DNA from: Bacilli bacterium
GTDB lineage: Bacteria > Bacillota_I > Bacilli_A > RFN20 > CAG-826
DNA: 62,596 nucleotides
Reading direction: 5' to 3'
Assembly: GCA_017502465.1 (NCBI GenBank)
Contig: JAFVUY010000119.1
Location: 95,583-158,178, forward strand
Position 1 is the stretch's first letter. Every line of letters begins with the position of its first letter. Shown here one piece after another: positions 22,641-29,335 of this stretch. The position numbers were made by a program, and so were the translations under genes. Below the pieces are notes generated by a model, which searched no databases, was not told where the DNA came from, and saw nothing but the letters and a program-made list of their open reading frames with translations.

Positions 22641-22793
22641 TTACTTTCTCCACCGAGGGTCTTCGTAGCCTGTAAAGTGGCTTTCGTCGTAGTTTCTTTC
22701 GTTCCATTCATCGCTTGCTCGCTGAATGAACTTTCCGATACCTGCTACAACCAGAATAAACAGAACCGTCCATGCAATCCAACTTTCTTCCAT
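22641..22793 (-). CDS. Single-pass membrane protein (50 aa)
   Basis: From ATG 22793: MEESWIAWTVLFILVVAGIG then KFIQRASDEWNERNYDESHF. One membrane helix at residues 5-22 and a charged tail. Promoter 22825-22853; the tRNA follows on the same transcript. Confidence 0.65.
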   Translation of the reverse strand: MEESWIAWTVLFILVVAGIGKFIQRASDEWNERNYDESHFTGYEDPRWRK

Positions 22794-22862
22794 TTTAGTC
22801 ATCTCCTTTGTTCTTTCTGATTGTATTATAGCACATGGGGTTGAATTTGTCAACCCCTTTTT

Positions 22863-23087
22863 TTACCAATCTTTTTCAAAAATTCTCATGTGAGTGAGTG
22901 AGTAATACTCTCGCACCTTGAACTCCCGTCCGCACTCTTTGCAATTTGCGTTCCACTCTACCCAAACCTGACCTTCGTCTGCAAGGACAATGTCATCAGT
23001 TTCTTCATTGAAGTAAAGAGGTTCTTCACAGTGAGGACACACGGGGTCTCCATCAGTAGTCCAAGTTTTATCTCTTTCATCGTACAT
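22863..23087 (-). CDS. Zinc-ribbon protein
   Basis: 74 aa. CPHC at about residues 17-20 and CKEC at 49-52, 28 residues apart, with a beta-rich interior (DDIVLADEGQVWVEWNANCK). Rubredoxin-like zinc ribbon; partner unknown. Promoter 23120-23148. Confidence 0.7.
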   Translation of the reverse strand: MYDERDKTWTTDGDPVCPHCEEPLYFNEETDDIVLADEGQVWVEWNANCKECGREFKVREYYSLTHMRIFEKDW

Positions 23088-23162
23088 TTTTCTATTCCCC
23101 TTTTCTTTTTGGTATCTTAATTATACCATAGGGATTGAGTTTTGTCAACCCTATTTTTATTT

Positions 23163-23393
23163 TTAGCCTTCAAAAATTGCTCGTCCGTCCATAGTGTAAA
23201 CACTATAAAAACATTCTTCCTCATCAGCTACATCTGCCGCAAAGGGCAAGCCAACAATTGCACTCACTTTGGCAATGTCTCTGTCAATCTTTTCGTCGGG
23301 GGTGTGTTGCCAAGTACCATCCCAAGTGTACTTTTCCAGTTCGTCAGGGATTTCAACTTCAATGGTTTTAGTAATAGATACCTTTACTTTCAT
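23163..23393 (-). CDS. Hypothetical protein (76 aa)
   Basis: MKVKVSITKTIEVEIPDELE onward. N-terminal strand similar to 15515-15745; same length. Promoter 23426-23454. Confidence 0.65.
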   Translation of the reverse strand: MKVKVSITKTIEVEIPDELEKYTWDGTWQHTPDEKIDRDIAKVSAIVGLPFAADVADEEECFYSVYTMDGRAIFEG

Positions 23394-23481
23394 AGTTTTT
23401 AATTCCTTTCCTTTTTTCTATAATAATTATAACATAATTTTTTGATTTTGTCAATAGGGAAATTTTTGAATTTCCCTATTT

Positions 23482-23742
23482 TTAATCGCTACAACTGAAC
23501 TCGCCTGCGATTGCGTGGTAGGCGTGCAAATCATAGGTTGTGCCGTAATAGGTCTTGACCTTGACATTGCCATACTTAACAACGTAGTCATCAATGGCGT
23601 TCGCAACCTTAGCCCACGCAATTTTCTTTTCTTCTTCCTTGCGAGCATTTAAGATGTTTTCCAGTCTGGCAACCTTATTTTTCATTGCTTCAATTTCGCC
23701 CTGAATTTCTTCATCGGTCATCAAATTAGGATTAGTGTTCAT
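23482..23742 (-). CDS. Coiled-coil protein (86 aa)
   Basis: NPNLMTDEEIQGEIEAMKNK then VARLENILNARKEEEKK: a clear heptad coiled coil at residues 8-44, then a small beta domain with YYGTTYDLHAYHAIAGEF. Promoter 23774-23802 and leader AATCAAGATAAAGGAAAGG. Confidence 0.65.
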   Translation of the reverse strand: MNTNPNLMTDEEIQGEIEAMKNKVARLENILNARKEEEKKIAWAKVANAIDDYVVKYGNVKVKTYYGTTYDLHAYHAIAGEFSCSD

Positions 23743-23818
23743 TGTATCAGTTCCTTTCCTTTATCTTGATTACATTATAGCACTTTTGGTTTCACTTGTC
23801 AAGAGTTTTTTTTGATTT

Positions 23819-23952
23819 AGTGGGGAGGGAATTGAACCCCCGCAATCCGCTTGCCTGCCGAACCTTCGCACCACCGACAAAGAGGGGTAGGGAATTGAAC
23901 CCTTGGGGTGGCTTCCTGCGGATTCCCCGCGACCTCGCTCACTCTTTATCTT
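23819..23952 (-). ncRNA. tRNA-like transcript with two T-arms
   Basis: Own promoter (TTGACT, 17 bp, TATAAT, 23959-23987). The RNA carries two T-arm-like hairpins: AAGGG-TTCAATT-CCCTA (23904-23888) and GGGGG-TTCAATT-CCCTC (23841-23825). Each is preceded by a mini hairpin with an AGGT loop (GCG-AGGT-CGC and CGA-AGGT-TCG). The usual 5-bp/7-nt anticodon arm with U33 is missing in both and no CTA anticodon is present. Either two degenerate tRNAs or purposeful tRNA mimics. Confidence 0.55.
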
Positions 23953-24036
23953 GATTACATTATACACTACTGGACACCAAAAGTCAATACCAAAAAACAG
24001 GAAAATAATTTGTGCATTTTGCTACCCACTTTTTCC

Positions 24037-24095
24037 TTGACGAAACCGGCCTTATGTGGTATAATGGAATTTCGGCCGCCAGGAACGTGTGCGGC
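24037..24095 (+). promoter_or_regulatory. Rightward promoter of a GC-hairpin module
   Basis: TTGACG, 17 bp, TATAAT (24037-24065), then GCCGC-11-GCGGC (24075-24095) and a dyad CTTTCgccattTAAAG (24104-24119). TTTGTGCATTTTGC lies upstream. Confidence 0.65.
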
Positions 24096-24139
24096 GCGAC
24101 GCACTTTCGCCATTTAAAGTATTAAAGTATGAAACAATA

Positions 24140-24402
24140 AAAAATTCCAAGGGGGTGGCCACACACGAGGGCAACACCTGTGGGTCATTATTTCAGACCT
24201 CCTTGGGCAGCTCTATTCTCGTCCCCTTGGAATTTGGTTGCTTTGTAGTAGGCATCATTCCGCATTTCTTCAGCAAACGGACACTGGTTCACATTTGTAT
24301 ACCGCACACCTACATACCGTGCGGTAGGGGTCTTGGGGTAGAGGTCTTACTCGCTCTCGTGGGCTAACCTTTCTTTCGGCTGCCTCACCCTCGCCCTTTG
24401 TG
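24140..24402 (-). ncRNA. Structured RNA closed by a 13-bp terminator stem
   Basis: Promoter TTGACA, 17 bp, TATAAT (24408-24436). The 3' part closes with AAATTCCAAGGGG pairing to CCCCTTGGAATTT, then a T-run. Internal stems include ACCGCAC-11-GTGCGGT and GGTC-9-GACC. An AAGGAGG followed 9 nt later by ATG opens a 24-aa frame that runs into the terminator. A longer frame (NVNQCPFAEEMRNDAYY...) is open but interrupted upstream by TAA. It may be a leader-type regulatory RNA; coding capacity is uncertain. Confidence 0.55.
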
Positions 24403-24439
24403 CTTTTATTATAGCACGCTTTTAAGGGTTTGTCAAGAG

Positions 24440-24537
24440 GTTTTTTGAACTTTTTTGTTCGGTAGGGAGATTTTGTTTTACTTCACCCAACTATGCATTG
24501 GGGAGAGGTTGTTCACTCCTGTCTGCCTCTTGACATC
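24440..24537 (-). ncRNA. Short promoter-driven RNA
   Basis: Promoter TTGACA, 17 bp, TACAAT (24541-24569). Transcript AAGGATGTCAAGAGGCAGAC, then an AACCTCTCCCC stretch and a GAAC-6-GTTC hairpin near the A-rich end. No credible gene. Confidence 0.45.
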
Positions 24538-24589
24538 CTTATTGTATCACAACTTGGGCAGCTTGTCAAGCACTTTTTTAATTTTTTTG

Positions 24590-24655
24590 AGGAAGGCTCT
24601 TCCGGCCGCCTATTACTTTCCCCTCCAAGCTCAACGGTGGGGCAACCTCTTTTGT
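24590..24655 (-). ncRNA. Short promoter-driven RNA
   Basis: Promoter TTGACA, 17 bp, TATGAT (24662-24690). The transcript contains GGTTGCCCCACCGTTGAGC and GGAAGAGCCTTCC, then an A-rich end. No credible gene. Confidence 0.45.
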
Positions 24656-24720
24656 ATCTTAATCATACCACACTTTTGGTGATTTGTCAACACTTTTTTT
24701 TATTTTTCTTGGGATTGTTT

Positions 24721-24900
24721 TTAGCAATCCCAAGTGTAGCACCCTGCGTAGGGGTCAAAGCCGACATCAAGGTCGTAGTCGTCTTCGTAGTCCAAGGCAT
24801 CTTCGCCAAGAGTCCAAGCCAGCCAATCCTCAAAGTCCAGAGGGATGTCATCTTCGTCAAGGCCTGCGCAGTAGCGTTCATACATTTCACGGTCAGTCAT
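24721..24900 (-). CDS. Very acidic small protein (59 aa)
   Basis: MTDREMYERYCAGLDEDDIP then many Asp/Glu (LDYEDDYDLDVGFDPYAGCY). Net charge strongly negative; could mimic DNA or bind a basic host protein. Promoter 24932-24960. Confidence 0.65.
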   Translation of the reverse strand: MTDREMYERYCAGLDEDDIPLDFEDWLAWTLGEDALDYEDDYDLDVGFDPYAGCYTWDC

Positions 24901-24971
24901 TTTAGGTTCTCCCTTCCTTTATCTTGATTGTATTATAACACATTAGGGGTTGTTTGTCAACCCCTTTTTTT

Positions 24972-25193
24972 TTACATTTCCCATCCCAATTTGAGAACTT
25001 TGTCAGACAAATTGTCAATTTCGTTTTCAATTTCTTCAATGGTTTTGCCTACCATGTTGTTTTTGATGGTGTGAACATCAAGAACCAAATTGATGAGGAC
25101 GGTTACCCAATTGTCCATCTCATTGCGGACTGCGGTAATTTCTTCGGTGTTGAGCATTTCTGCGGTGATGATGGTTTCATTAGTGAACTTCAT
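24972..25193 (-). CDS. Helical hypothetical protein (73 aa)
   Basis: MKFTNETIITAEMLNTEEIT onward; long amphipathic helix in the second half (IEEIENEIDNLSDKVLKLGW). Promoter 25225-25253. Confidence 0.65.
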   Translation of the reverse strand: MKFTNETIITAEMLNTEEITAVRNEMDNWVTVLINLVLDVHTIKNNMVGKTIEEIENEIDNLSDKVLKLGWEM

Positions 25194-25249
25194 TTGAATT
25201 TCTCCTTTTCTTTATCTTGATTACATTATACCACAAAGGGCTGAGGTTG

Positions 25250-25393
25250 TCAACCTTTTTTATCTTCAATTTTCAGAAGTTTCTGTCCGCGTCTTTCGCG
25301 TCTTGCTACAAATTCAGCAACGCTTTCTTCCGCCATGTAGAAGACCTGTGATTCGTAGGGCTTAGTGAGAATCCAAACTGCTTTCATTTTCAT
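25250..25393 (-). CDS. Small basic protein (47 aa)
   Basis: From ATG 25393: MKMKAVWILTKPYESQVFYM then EFVARRERRGQKLLKIEDKK. Strand-helix pattern with a basic helix. Promoter 25425-25453. Confidence 0.6.
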   Translation of the reverse strand: MKMKAVWILTKPYESQVFYMAEESVAEFVARRERRGQKLLKIEDKKG

Positions 25394-25512
25394 TGAGGTG
25401 CCCTCCTTTGTTCTTTCTGATTGTATTATAGCAGATGAGATAGCATTTGTCAACCATCATTTTGAACAATTTTGGGTAAATGAATTTGTATAATTTTTTC
25501 CGCATTTTCCTC

Positions 25513-25542
25513 TTGACAACCTTGGAGCGGGTGTGGTATAAT
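25513..25542 (+). promoter_or_regulatory. Rightward promoter of a GC-hairpin module
   Basis: TTGACA, 18 bp, TATAAT then TTTCGGGG and a GC-rich stretch (25548-25577). Points into the 3' end of the ArfA-like gene. Confidence 0.6.
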
Positions 25543-25603
25543 ATTTCGGGGTGCCCCGGACCTGTCGGTGGCTCCCGCAGATGTAGAAAAAAAGAGCGGG
25601 ATT

Positions 25604-25747
25604 TTAATCCCACCCTTTGCCCTTGTGCTTTTGGTTTCTCTTATAAGAGCCTTTGCCCTTTTTGGAGTCTACCTTGTAGCCTCTGCGTTGAAACTGGAGG
25701 TACTGCTGAAGTTCCTCGCCTGTTTTCTTGTTTGCTCGTTTATCCAT
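25604..25747 (-). CDS. ArfA-like ribosome rescue factor
   Basis: 47 aa: MDKRANKKTGEELQQYLQFQ then RRGYKVDSKKGKGSYKRNQK and HKGKGWD. The KKGKGSYxR...KH core and the position of a short N-terminal helix match the alternative ribosome rescue factor ArfA, whose basic C-terminal part enters the empty mRNA channel and which recruits release factor RF2. Promoter 25779-25807; the stop lies within the terminator hairpin (GGGATT/AATCCC then a T-run). A generic basic small protein is the alternative, but the motif match is specific. Confidence 0.65.
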   Translation of the reverse strand: MDKRANKKTGEELQQYLQFQRRGYKVDSKKGKGSYKRNQKHKGKGWD

Positions 25748-25803
25748 TGTATCAAGTCCTTTCCTTTATCTTGATTATATTTTATCACAGTCTTCTGGAA
25801 TTG

Positions 25804-25971
25804 TCAAGTTATTTTTTCATTTTCTCGGTTTGTGATAATACTTGTAACAAAACGCTGACCGCATCCGCATTTGTATTCAAGATACACGGCAATTTCTTTT
25901 TGCCAAATATAAGTTTCGTGGTGTTCCAGTCTGACTTGGGCGGTGCTTCCGCAGTTTGGGCATTCAATCAT
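25804..25971 (-). CDS. Zinc-ribbon protein, paralog of 21376-21537
   Basis: 55 aa: MIECPNCGSTAQVRLEHHET then YLEYKCGCGQRFVTSII. CPNC ... CGCG zinc ribbon. Its TGA stop lies inside the TTGACA of the next promoter. Promoter 26003-26031. Confidence 0.7.
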   Translation of the reverse strand: MIECPNCGSTAQVRLEHHETYIWQKEIAVYLEYKCGCGQRFVTSIITNRENEKIT

Positions 25972-26027
25972 TTTGATTTCTCCTTTTCTTTATCTTGATT
26001 ACATTGTATCACATTAGGGGCTATTTG

Positions 26028-26174
26028 TCAAGCCCCTTCAAAAATTTCTTCATAGCCGTCGTCCCAGACCTGTTTGACCTGATGGGTTTCATAGCACACA
26101 TACTCATCAAACCCAAGTCCACCCCATTCGTTTTCAAATCTTCCTTGCCAAATCCAAACTCGCTTATCATTCAT
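26028..26174 (-). CDS. Small acidic protein (48 aa)
   Basis: From ATG 26174: MNDKRVWIWQGRFENEWGGL then an acidic end. Tryptophan-rich. Promoter 26206-26234. Confidence 0.6.
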   Translation of the reverse strand: MNDKRVWIWQGRFENEWGGLGFDEYVCYETHQVKQVWDDGYEEIFEGA

Positions 26175-26252
26175 TTTTGTATCCTCCTTTGTTCTTTCTG
26201 ATTGTATTATAACATTAAAAAGGGGTTTTGTCAACCCCTTTTTTTATTTAAT

Positions 26253-26624
26253 TTAATTGTAGTAGCCGAGCAGTTTATACTCATAGGTGAAAGTGCCCAA
26301 GCCGCTTTCGTAGACTCTGACTTCTACTTCTACAATGTCGCCCACAACATACTTTGCAAACTGGGTGTCTGTAATGTCAAGGACTGCCGAAAATTCATCA
26401 TTGCGGATACCCATTTTGTAGACAGGGCGAGAAGTGGAGCGGCTAACAGTTTCTTCTGCGTATACCATCTGCGACACTTCACAACCTACGGAAAAAACTT
26501 CTACTTCTTCGGTTGCTGCGGTATCAAAGCACATTGCTCCAAAAGCCGCCACACAACAACCCATTGCTGTGATTGCGATTACGCAAACGATGAAATCTGT
26601 AATCTTTTTTAACATTTGAAACAT
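26253..26624 (-). CDS. Exported or membrane-anchored protein
   Basis: About 123 aa. N-terminal basic and hydrophobic segment (MLKKITDFIVCVIAITAMGC, then CVAAFGAMC) looks like a signal anchor or lipoprotein-like signal. The rest is a beta-rich soluble domain (GDIVEVEVRVYESGLGTFTY). Probably acts at the envelope. Promoter 26647-26675. Confidence 0.6.
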   Translation of the reverse strand: MFQMLKKITDFIVCVIAITAMGCCVAAFGAMCFDTAATEEVEVFSVGCEVSQMVYAEETVSRSTSRPVYKMGIRNDEFSAVLDITDTQFAKYVVGDIVEVEVRVYESGLGTFTYEYKLLGYYN

Positions 26625-26684
26625 CTCCTTTGTTCTTTCTGATTATAGTATAGCACAAGGGGCTGAATTTGTCAACCCCTTTTT

Positions 26685-26993
26685 TCACAATGCGTAAGTT
26701 TCTGGAAACTTTTTTCTGTTTGCTTTCATCTTGTACCGCAGAGTGCCTGGAATTGTTTCCTCTCCGTAGATGTCCGCAGCCTGTCGCTGTGTGGCTGCCC
26801 ACATTGTGATGATGGATTCTTTGTCAGGTGTTCGCACAACCAGAACCCCTGTGTCTGTGATTTGATACCACTTGCCATCCCGTTGTCTTTCCTTGATGAC
26901 TTTGCCGAAGCCAATAGTCAGTGCGATTGCGGTGATGCGGTCAAGCCTATCCTCGCTCGCGTGTCGTGTTGGTGTGCCTGTGATGATTGCCAT
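26685..26993 (-). CDS. Hypothetical protein (102 aa)
   Basis: From ATG 26993: MAIITGTPTRHASEDRLDRI onward. Beta-alpha pattern with basic end (LRYKMKANRKKFPETYAL). Promoter 27024-27052. Confidence 0.65.
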   Translation of the reverse strand: MAIITGTPTRHASEDRLDRITAIALTIGFGKVIKERQRDGKWYQITDTGVLVVRTPDKESIITMWAATQRQAADIYGEETIPGTLRYKMKANRKKFPETYAL

Positions 26994-27101
26994 TGTAATA
27001 GCCTCCTTTGTTTTTCTGATTATAGTATAGCACAGCAGAGCGGGTTTGTCAAGCACAAATTTTGGGAATAATTTTTGTGCATTTTGACAGGCAGAAAATC
27101 G

Positions 27102-27296
27102 TTGACAAAACCGGCCTTATGTAGTATACTGGAATCTCGGCGCGCCACAATCGTCAGCGCGCCGTCAAATAAAAGAAATTACAGACTTTAAATCGCTAAA
27201 GTGAATCAAATGAAAGTTTTATTTACCACTTTAAATCGCTAAAGTGCCCGCTCCCGCAAATCATTTCTATTATACCACACTATTGGAATTTTGTCA
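27102..27296. promoter_or_regulatory. Convergent promoter module with GC hairpin and two dyads
   Basis: Rightward TTGACA, 17 bp, TATACT (27102-27130) and leftward TTGACA, 17 bp, TATAAT (27296-27268). Between them: GGCGCGC-11-GCGCGCC (27139-27163) and CTTTAaatcgcTAAAG at 27186-27201 and 27229-27244. No gene in 27.06-27.34 kb. Confidence 0.7.
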
Positions 27297-27345
27297 ATAG
27301 GTAAAAATACACAAAAATAAACCGAGATTTTCTCTCGGTTTATTT

Positions 27346-27555
27346 TCACCAAATGGGCTCTCTCATTTCGGTGGTTCTCATACAAGGGACGCTGATGCGT
27401 TCCCATTTGGTAGACCAAAAATGGTAGTGGATGAGATTGCTGATTGTGTTGCGGATTACTTCCAAACGGCTTTCTGCGATTTCGCCTGTTTCATCGTTGA
27501 TCCATACGGTCTTGTAGTAAATGGTTTCTACGGGAATGGTGTTAGTGTTCTTCAT
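27346..27555 (-). CDS. Hypothetical protein (69 aa)
   Basis: MKNTNTIPVETIYYKTVWIN onward. Promoter 27587-27615; terminator hairpin AAACCGAGAG/CTCTCGGTTT-type just after the stop, running into the TTTTTGTGTATTTT motif. Confidence 0.65.
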   Translation of the reverse strand: MKNTNTIPVETIYYKTVWINDETGEIAESRLEVIRNTISNLIHYHFWSTKWERISVPCMRTTEMREPIW

Positions 27556-27624
27556 TTGAATCAGTTCCTTTCTTTATCTTGATTACATTATAGCATAAAG
27601 GGTTGAGTTTGTCAACCCCTTTTT

Positions 27625-27822
27625 TTAATTATTTTTGAAATACCATTTGCGGTCAATGGTGTACGCTCTGAGGATGTCGGTAGAAGTGGAATCGTCAATG
27701 CGGATGATTTCATAGCTATTGTTGCGTGCCCAGCTCTTAAAGTTAGCCAGATTTTCTTCTTTTACATAGAAATGGCGGATACCGCAATCGTTGTTCTGAT
27801 ACATAGCAATAATAGTTTTCAT
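27625..27822 (-). CDS. Hypothetical protein (65 aa)
   Basis: MKTIIAMYQNNDCGIRHFYV onward. Alpha/beta pattern with a basic end (IDRKWYFKNN). Promoter 27869-27897. Confidence 0.65.
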   Translation of the reverse strand: MKTIIAMYQNNDCGIRHFYVKEENLANFKSWARNNSYEIIRIDDSTSTDILRAYTIDRKWYFKNN

Positions 27823-27904
27823 TTTGATTATCTCCTTTTCTTTTGGGTGTTTCCCTCTTTCTGATTATAGTATAGCACAAGGTTATGTGTTTGTCAAGAC
27901 TTTT

Positions 27905-28295
27905 TTATAAAAAAAAAGAAGTTTTTTCAAACTTCTTTTTTTATTAAGACCAGATAAACATTGAGTCGTGGGTTTTTTGTATCGGAGTTTTTGACCTTCT
28001 CACCTTGCGTTTTTTATTATCCAGTGGTTCTTCTTTCCACTGTCCCTTGCGGCTTCGTGGGTTTTTGATTTACAGCGGTTTTTTCTACCTTCCGCTGTCC
28101 CTTGCGGCTTCGTGGGTTTTTTTTGAGTTGCGGTTTTTGACCTTCCGCAATCACTTACGGGTTTTTTATTATCCAGAGCATCTTCCTTGCTCTGTCCCTT
28201 GCGGCTTCGTGGGTTTTTTAATTGGAGTTTCTATCCTTCTCCGCATCAATGTTCATTTGTCAAAGAGCATCGGTTGAGGATTTCTCCCCTTCCTT
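27905..28295 (-). ncRNA. Repeat-built structured RNA with its own promoter and terminator
   Basis: Promoter TTGACA, 17 bp, TATACT (28302-28330). Terminator AAGAAGTTT-gaaa-AAACTTCTT plus a T-run (27937-27908). An 8-bp long-range helix AACATTGA/TCAATGTT (28253-28246 with 27964-27957) encloses six hairpins. Their stems differ (CAGAGC, TTGCGG, CAGCGG, CAGTGG, GGAG twice) but their loops share a purine-rich AAGGA/AAGGT start. Between hairpins lie three exact copies of CCCACGAAGCCGCAAGGGAC and degenerate ones. Every frame is broken by stops. Stem variation with loop conservation is strong evidence of selected RNA structure. Confidence 0.8.
28041..28213 (-). repeat. Three exact repeats within the structured RNA
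   Basis: The plus-strand 18-mer CCCTTGCGGCTTCGTGGG (preceded by TGT) occurs at 28041-28061, 28096-28116 and 28193-28213. Shortened forms lie near 28151 and 28010, giving steps of about 55, 55 and 42. Confidence 0.85.
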
Positions 28296-28409
28296 GATTA
28301 TAGTATAGCAGATAGGTGTGCATTTGTCAAGAACTTTTTTTAAAAGTGATACTGGCATTTTTAACAAAATAGGAAAGCGTATTTTGTTTATTTTTTTCGC
28401 ATTTTTCTC

Positions 28410-28479
28410 TTGACTTTTGGCGGCGAGTATGATACAATATTTCGGGCTCCTACGACTTTAACGATTTAGCGAATTAAAG
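28410..28479 (+). promoter_or_regulatory. Rightward promoter and extended dyad
   Basis: TTGACT, 17 bp, TACAAT (28410-28438), then a 24-nt dyad CTTTAacgatttagcgaatTAAAG (28456-28479), ending against the terminator of the 28507 gene. Confidence 0.55.
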
Positions 28480-28497
28480 TAAGTGCTACAAAAAAAA

Positions 28498-28516
28498 CTG
28501 GATGTTTTACATCCAG
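28498..28516 (-). terminator. Terminator with the stop codon in its loop
   Basis: CTGGATG-taaaa-CATCCAG followed by TTTTTTTT on the minus strand; the loop TAA is the stop of the 55-aa gene. Confidence 0.8.
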
Positions 28517-28674
28517 CCTTTTTCCTTGCTTACATTGATGAAGGCTTCTTCATCAACATCAACTTCAACCATTTCGCCAAAGGGTTCTTCATGGTAGAAG
28601 TAAGGATTTTCGTAAGGAATAGAATCCTTAACGTCATTAAACCATTTTGCAGTAAGAGTGATACAAGTCATCAT
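28507..28674 (-). CDS. Hypothetical acidic protein (55 aa)
   Basis: MMTCITLTAKWFNDVKDSIP onward, ending SKEKGWM. Promoter 28727-28755. Function unknown. Confidence 0.65.
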   Translation of the reverse strand: MMTCITLTAKWFNDVKDSIPYENPYFYHEEPFGEMVEVDVDEEAFINVSKEKGWM

Positions 28675-28884
28675 TTTTATTATCTCCTTTTCTTTTGGGT
28701 TTCTTTGTTTTCCTCTTTCTGATTATAGTATAGCACGACTGCACGCATTTGTCAAGACTTTTTTAGGATTTTTTTTAAGTTATTTTTTTAACAATCTTTT
28801 ACCAAATTTTTCTTTAGCACTTTAGCGCGGTGAAGTTTAGGGGTTCTTCGGAGTTGACGAAAAAAAGAGAGTGTTTCCACTCTC

Positions 28885-29211
28885 TTAAAATCTATTGTCG
28901 TAGGTTTCGCACAGATAGGCTCTTCTCAAACAAGTCTGTTCGTATCCGTCTTTTACTCTTGCCATCTGTCTATCTCTTTTATCCAAACCTCTGCGGACAC
29001 ATTCAGCATAGCACACTTCAAAGATTGTTTCAAATCTATTCATTTTGTTGTAATGACTTTCAATAGCACAACCCTTGCTATTTTTATTCTTAATGTAAGT
29101 TTCGTATCCACTCACCGCAGATTGATGTCTCACCTTTGCATTATGCATTACTCTCAACAGTTCGCGGTCTTCTACGGTATCCAGATTATTGTAAATGTTT
29201 GTGTAGGTCAT
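28885..29211 (-). CDS. Basic helical protein (108 aa)
   Basis: MTYTNIYNNLDTVEDRELLR onward; arginine-rich second half (ECVRRGLDKRDRQMARVKDG). Possibly nucleic-acid binding. Promoter 29242-29270; terminator AAGAGAGTG/CACTCTCTT plus a T-run at the stop. Confidence 0.65.
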   Translation of the reverse strand: MTYTNIYNNLDTVEDRELLRVMHNAKVRHQSAVSGYETYIKNKNSKGCAIESHYNKMNRFETIFEVCYAECVRRGLDKRDRQMARVKDGYEQTCLRRAYLCETYDNRF

Positions 29212-29335
29212 TGTGTTCTCTCCTTTGTTCTTTCTGATTATAGTATAGCAGAATGAAAGTCATTTGTCAAGCATTATTTTAGGAAAATTAAATAATTATT
29301 TTTTTAACAATCTTTAGTAATTTAATTCTCTGCCA

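Noticed and set aside
22545..23952. Suppressor tRNA for TAG
   Set aside because: The tRNA at 22545-22621 has anticodon CAT, and the tRNA-like RNA has no CTA in an anticodon-like loop. No suppressor is visible in this window.
23819..23952. tmRNA fragment
   Set aside because: T-arm sequence alone is not enough; no tag-peptide frame, no pseudoknots and no matching acceptor half were seen.
24687..24890. 67-aa minus-strand frame (MKCMNATAQALTK...)
   Set aside because: Out of frame with the better supported 59-aa acidic protein at 24721-24900, which has the proper start, ribosome binding site and promoter.
28010..28213. CRISPR array or anti-CRISPR repeat array
   Set aside because: Repeats are few, unevenly spaced (55, 55, 42), and the intervals are themselves hairpins with similar loops instead of unrelated spacers. 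A dedicated promoter, terminator and closing helix fit one structured RNA better.
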